In this document: positions 61,485-64,000 of the stretch, in pieces
Layout of the letters: each line of letters opens with the position of its first letter
Numbering within the stretch: position 1 is the stretch's first letter
From: Eutrigla gurnardus
Taxonomy: Eukaryota; Chordata; Actinopteri; Perciformes; Triglidae
Reading direction: 5' to 3'
DNA length: 64,000 bases
Assembly: GCA_963514095.1 (NCBI GenBank)
Contig: OY741265.1
Location: 28,185,790 to 28,249,789 of the forward strand
The notes under the pieces: generated by a model
The model's database searches: none
Told to the model about the DNA's origin: nothing
The model's input: only the letters and a program-made list of their open reading frames with translations
Translations under genes and position numbers: made by a program

Positions 61485-63389
61485 CAGTACAAGACTCATA
61501 TATGTGAATCTACTGTTTTGAAAGCATGACATTTTCAGCTTTCATAATTTGTAAACCAACCGATGTTGTCCAAATTTTGTCTTATTAAGGAATACTTTAA
61601 CAATTGAAAATTTGTAAATACGAGCAACTTTGGTATCAACGGAAAGCCGAAATCCCGAGCAGTAATGAATGCACCTCAGATCAACACACAGAAGTCACGG
61701 AAAGAGGAAACGATCACATTCAAACTTGATTTTGCAGTCAGACTGAAATAAATTCCTAGTCTTGTCAAAGTATTTAATCACAGACTATTTTGTTTTGGAC
61801 CAGAATGGAGAACTTAAGTTACATGTTTTCCCATACATGTCTGCAGAAGTATAATCCACCAGAAAGCTACACAGTGCAGGTGGGATAGGAGCTAGGTGCT
61901 GTTCTTGTTGGTACAAGTGTACTACTATTGTAACCCACTGAGCCGGAGGCGTGTAACAATACCTGTTGGTATTCACCATTTATCTGCATGTATACCATGG
62001 AGCTCTTCAGTCATATGAATAGTGATTGTTATTTGAAACATGACTTTTTGGAAACAATTTGTGTTTTGAAGGAAACAGTCATCACGTACACAGTATAACA
62101 TGGCCATTTTATTTTCATAAATGTATTTTCTTCAAATGTGTAGTTACAGTTAAAAGTCACAGATTCAGAGAAGGCATTGAGTTGTATCATTGTCTATGGG
62201 ATCTTGATTTTAATGGTGATATTGCCCCAGGAAATTTGATTTTATAATAGGCAAAGATAAAAAATGAAATGTTTTCCTACATTGCTTGTCCATTTTCACT
62301 TGAATGGTAATTAAGTTTAGTTTACTTATAATGGATGTATATTCCTTAGCTTCTTAATGTTCAAGTGAGACCAGATTTATGCATATAAGCATTGTGTTTT
62401 AAGGAGGTTGTCCTGTTTCATGTTGGGTATTTAAAATGTTTTTACTGAGGGATGGGCTAGAGAGACACTCACCTGGCCAGGCATAATGTTAAGGTATGTT
62501 TCGTGCCAAGAAAATAATACCCCCACCAGCTGCCAGAACCAGTGGACGACTGCTAGATGGATCCATGAATTGTATAAGCCACCTGTTGTCTGACAGTGAA
62601 AATACAAGAATAAATGAGGCCACCGCGTCCTCCATATTGTGTTTGCACTATGTCAATCAATCCTGTTTTGCTTCGTCACGACTTTTACCCTCTTGTAACG
62701 GACGCAGTCACATTAGATCACTCCTCCTCTGTGCCGGTTAGAACCCTGTCACAGTTCGCCTGATTGGCTGAGCAGCTCCTGAGCTGGCCAATCACAATGT
62801 TAAATGGAGCTGAACCCGTCGCCAGATGGGTCTTCCACTGTAACATCATGAAGCCAATCGCCACGTGGGCTGGTGAAGTGTGAACAAATGGGGTCATGCT
62901 GTAATGTGTCAGGTGACACATATTGTGGATCACTCAGGGGAGAAATTGAGGTTTAATACACCTGTGGGGTGATTATCAGGGCAGAGACTGCAGAGAAATG
63001 TGTGATCTGGTCTCCTGCATGATCGCCTGAGACTTTCATGTTACTCTAATGGCAAGCTGCGATTCACTCTCATATACACCTCTGCTGATTACAAGGCCAC
63101 AGGCTGCCAGTAACCTTCACAGGTTATATTGGATAAAAAACAGCAGGAAGCACAATCATCTATAGCATAGACAGATGAGTTGGCTAGATATAAAGACTAA
63201 AAACAAAATTAAGAAAAATATATTTCAAAAGTAGCTTGGGGTATAATATACACCTTTAGATGTATCTACTCTGATGATAAAATACTTTACAGCTAAAATA
63301 TAAGTACAGGATTATTGCATAAGTAGCATTTTCAGTGTGTTATGTTTGCTTAGTCTCTTAAAAATTAAATTAGCATGTTTACCTTTTGT

Positions 63390-63690
63390 GGGACATTTTT
63401 TGGTGGTGGATTACATTTGCTCTTGATATATCACAAATTTGTTTCACTGGAGTCCATGGAAGTCCAGGTAGGGAGGAGGTATGGGTGGTGGACGGGTCAA
63501 AAACAGGACGTTCACCAGGAGACTGATGTTAGTGTCCCGTTAGCACCAAGTAGTTTTGTTGTGTTTTTGTTACCCAGTCAATTTAATCCAAACCATGATG
63601 TTCTTTTAGCCTAACCAAGTCGTTATATTGTCTAAACATAATTCAGGTTTTTGTTTAGTTGTATAGCAATATCATTTTATGTGAAGCATT
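63390..63690. mobile_element. R1-family dispersed repeat copy
   Basis: GTGGTGGATTACATTTGC, GGAAGTCCAGGTAGGGAGG, CACCAGGAGACTGATGTTAG, TGTCCCGTTAGCACCAAGT and AACCATGATGTTCTTTTAG, the same order as 21925-22340. Confidence 0.7.
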
Positions 63691-64000
63691 CATTTTCAGT
63701 TATTCATTTTCACCAAGATCCCAAAGGTAATGATGCAACATTGTGTCTTCTACTTGAAACACTATTTATTTCAACCCACTTCATTACAAAATGTACAAAA
63801 TCATTGCAGTTGAAAACAGGCAATCTGGCCCAAAAGATACTTCCAATTGAAATGCATTAGTTTGAAAGTAAGAAACCCCAATAAACGGGCCTTTTAAGCA
63901 AAAGATTACAATTCCTTGAATATTTCAAAAAAGGCCATGAGGATATGTTGTGTCTTTACTAATAGTTATGTTACAAATAACATACTGTGAATCTCCCAAA

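Larger units (their letters stand above)
49192..64000 (+). other. ptprt: ptprt intron (5' part), at least 14.8 kb
   Basis: It starts GTATGA and does not end within the window. I searched by eye for the transmembrane exon (expected text like KMAGVIAG...) on both strands and did not find it. Repeats and the inverted exon are listed separately. 50895-51115 and 59715-60060 are copies of one dispersed repeat (R3), 53225-53440 and 55330-55480 are minus-strand R1 pieces, 63390-63690 is an R1 copy. 51400-53200, 57030-58440, 60480-60930 and 61500-63380 show nothing nameable apart from T-rich ORFs. Confidence 0.7.

Overview
The window is vertebrate, almost certainly teleost fish, DNA. Coding sequence is about 1% and consists of short exons with GT-AG borders in kilobase introns. 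The rest is dense CA/GT and GA/CT microsatellites, minisatellites, tRNA-derived SINEs of teleost type and small DNA transposons. I see no rRNA, CRISPR, operon or intact tRNA gene, and no sign of bacterial DNA.

One protein-coding gene explains the window: part of ptprt (receptor-type protein tyrosine phosphatase T, R2A/R2B class, MAM-Ig-FN3x4-TM-PTP-PTP), read on the + strand. Five exons are clear: 3659-3768, 26804-27005, 29914-30016, 34353-34629 and 49155-49191. They total 729 nt (243 codons), enter in phase 1 and leave in phase 1. They encode the third and fourth fibronectin type III repeats and the start of the membrane-proximal stalk. The 5' exons (signal peptide, MAM, Ig, FN3-1/2) lie before base 1, and the transmembrane and phosphatase exons lie after base 64000.

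The most striking observation is at 56248-56311. Here the next stalk exon, which encodes GASTQDSDAMEPEKQVDS, is present but on the MINUS strand of its own gene, with its own acceptor AG in the expected phase. It sits between a (GT)n array at 55704-55754 and a (CA)n array at 56315-56366, which are inverted relative to each other. A local inversion between these arrays (real, polymorphic, or an assembly flip) would explain it. From memory, the mammalian counterpart is an optional 19-residue exon, so its loss could be tolerated.

Layout: 1-3658 is intron with an inverted SINE, a 10-unit array of a 25-bp repeat and a hairpin. 3769-26803 is a 23-kb intron holding a TA-flanked inverted-repeat element (4307-5297), a 67-bp minisatellite, a SINE whose interior became a minisatellite (14170-14740), a relic transposon that keeps a promoter and a Gly/Arg-rich start of a transposase (about 20607-21612), a 26-bp minisatellite and a CpG-dense block (about 22449-23500). 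27006-29913 holds a solo LTR and the largest 25-bp array. 30017-34352 holds a pyrimidine-rich minisatellite and a foldback element. 34630-49154 holds a CpG-rich long-inverted-repeat element with a 109-codon ORF, a complete SINE with 15-bp target duplication and the third 25-bp array. 49192-64000 holds a second foldback element with a perfect 9-bp target duplication, the inverted exon, a second SINE type and a TTAA-bounded element.

The 25-bp arrays appear to be expansions of the inner part of one dispersed repeat family (here R1) seen at about ten places in the window.
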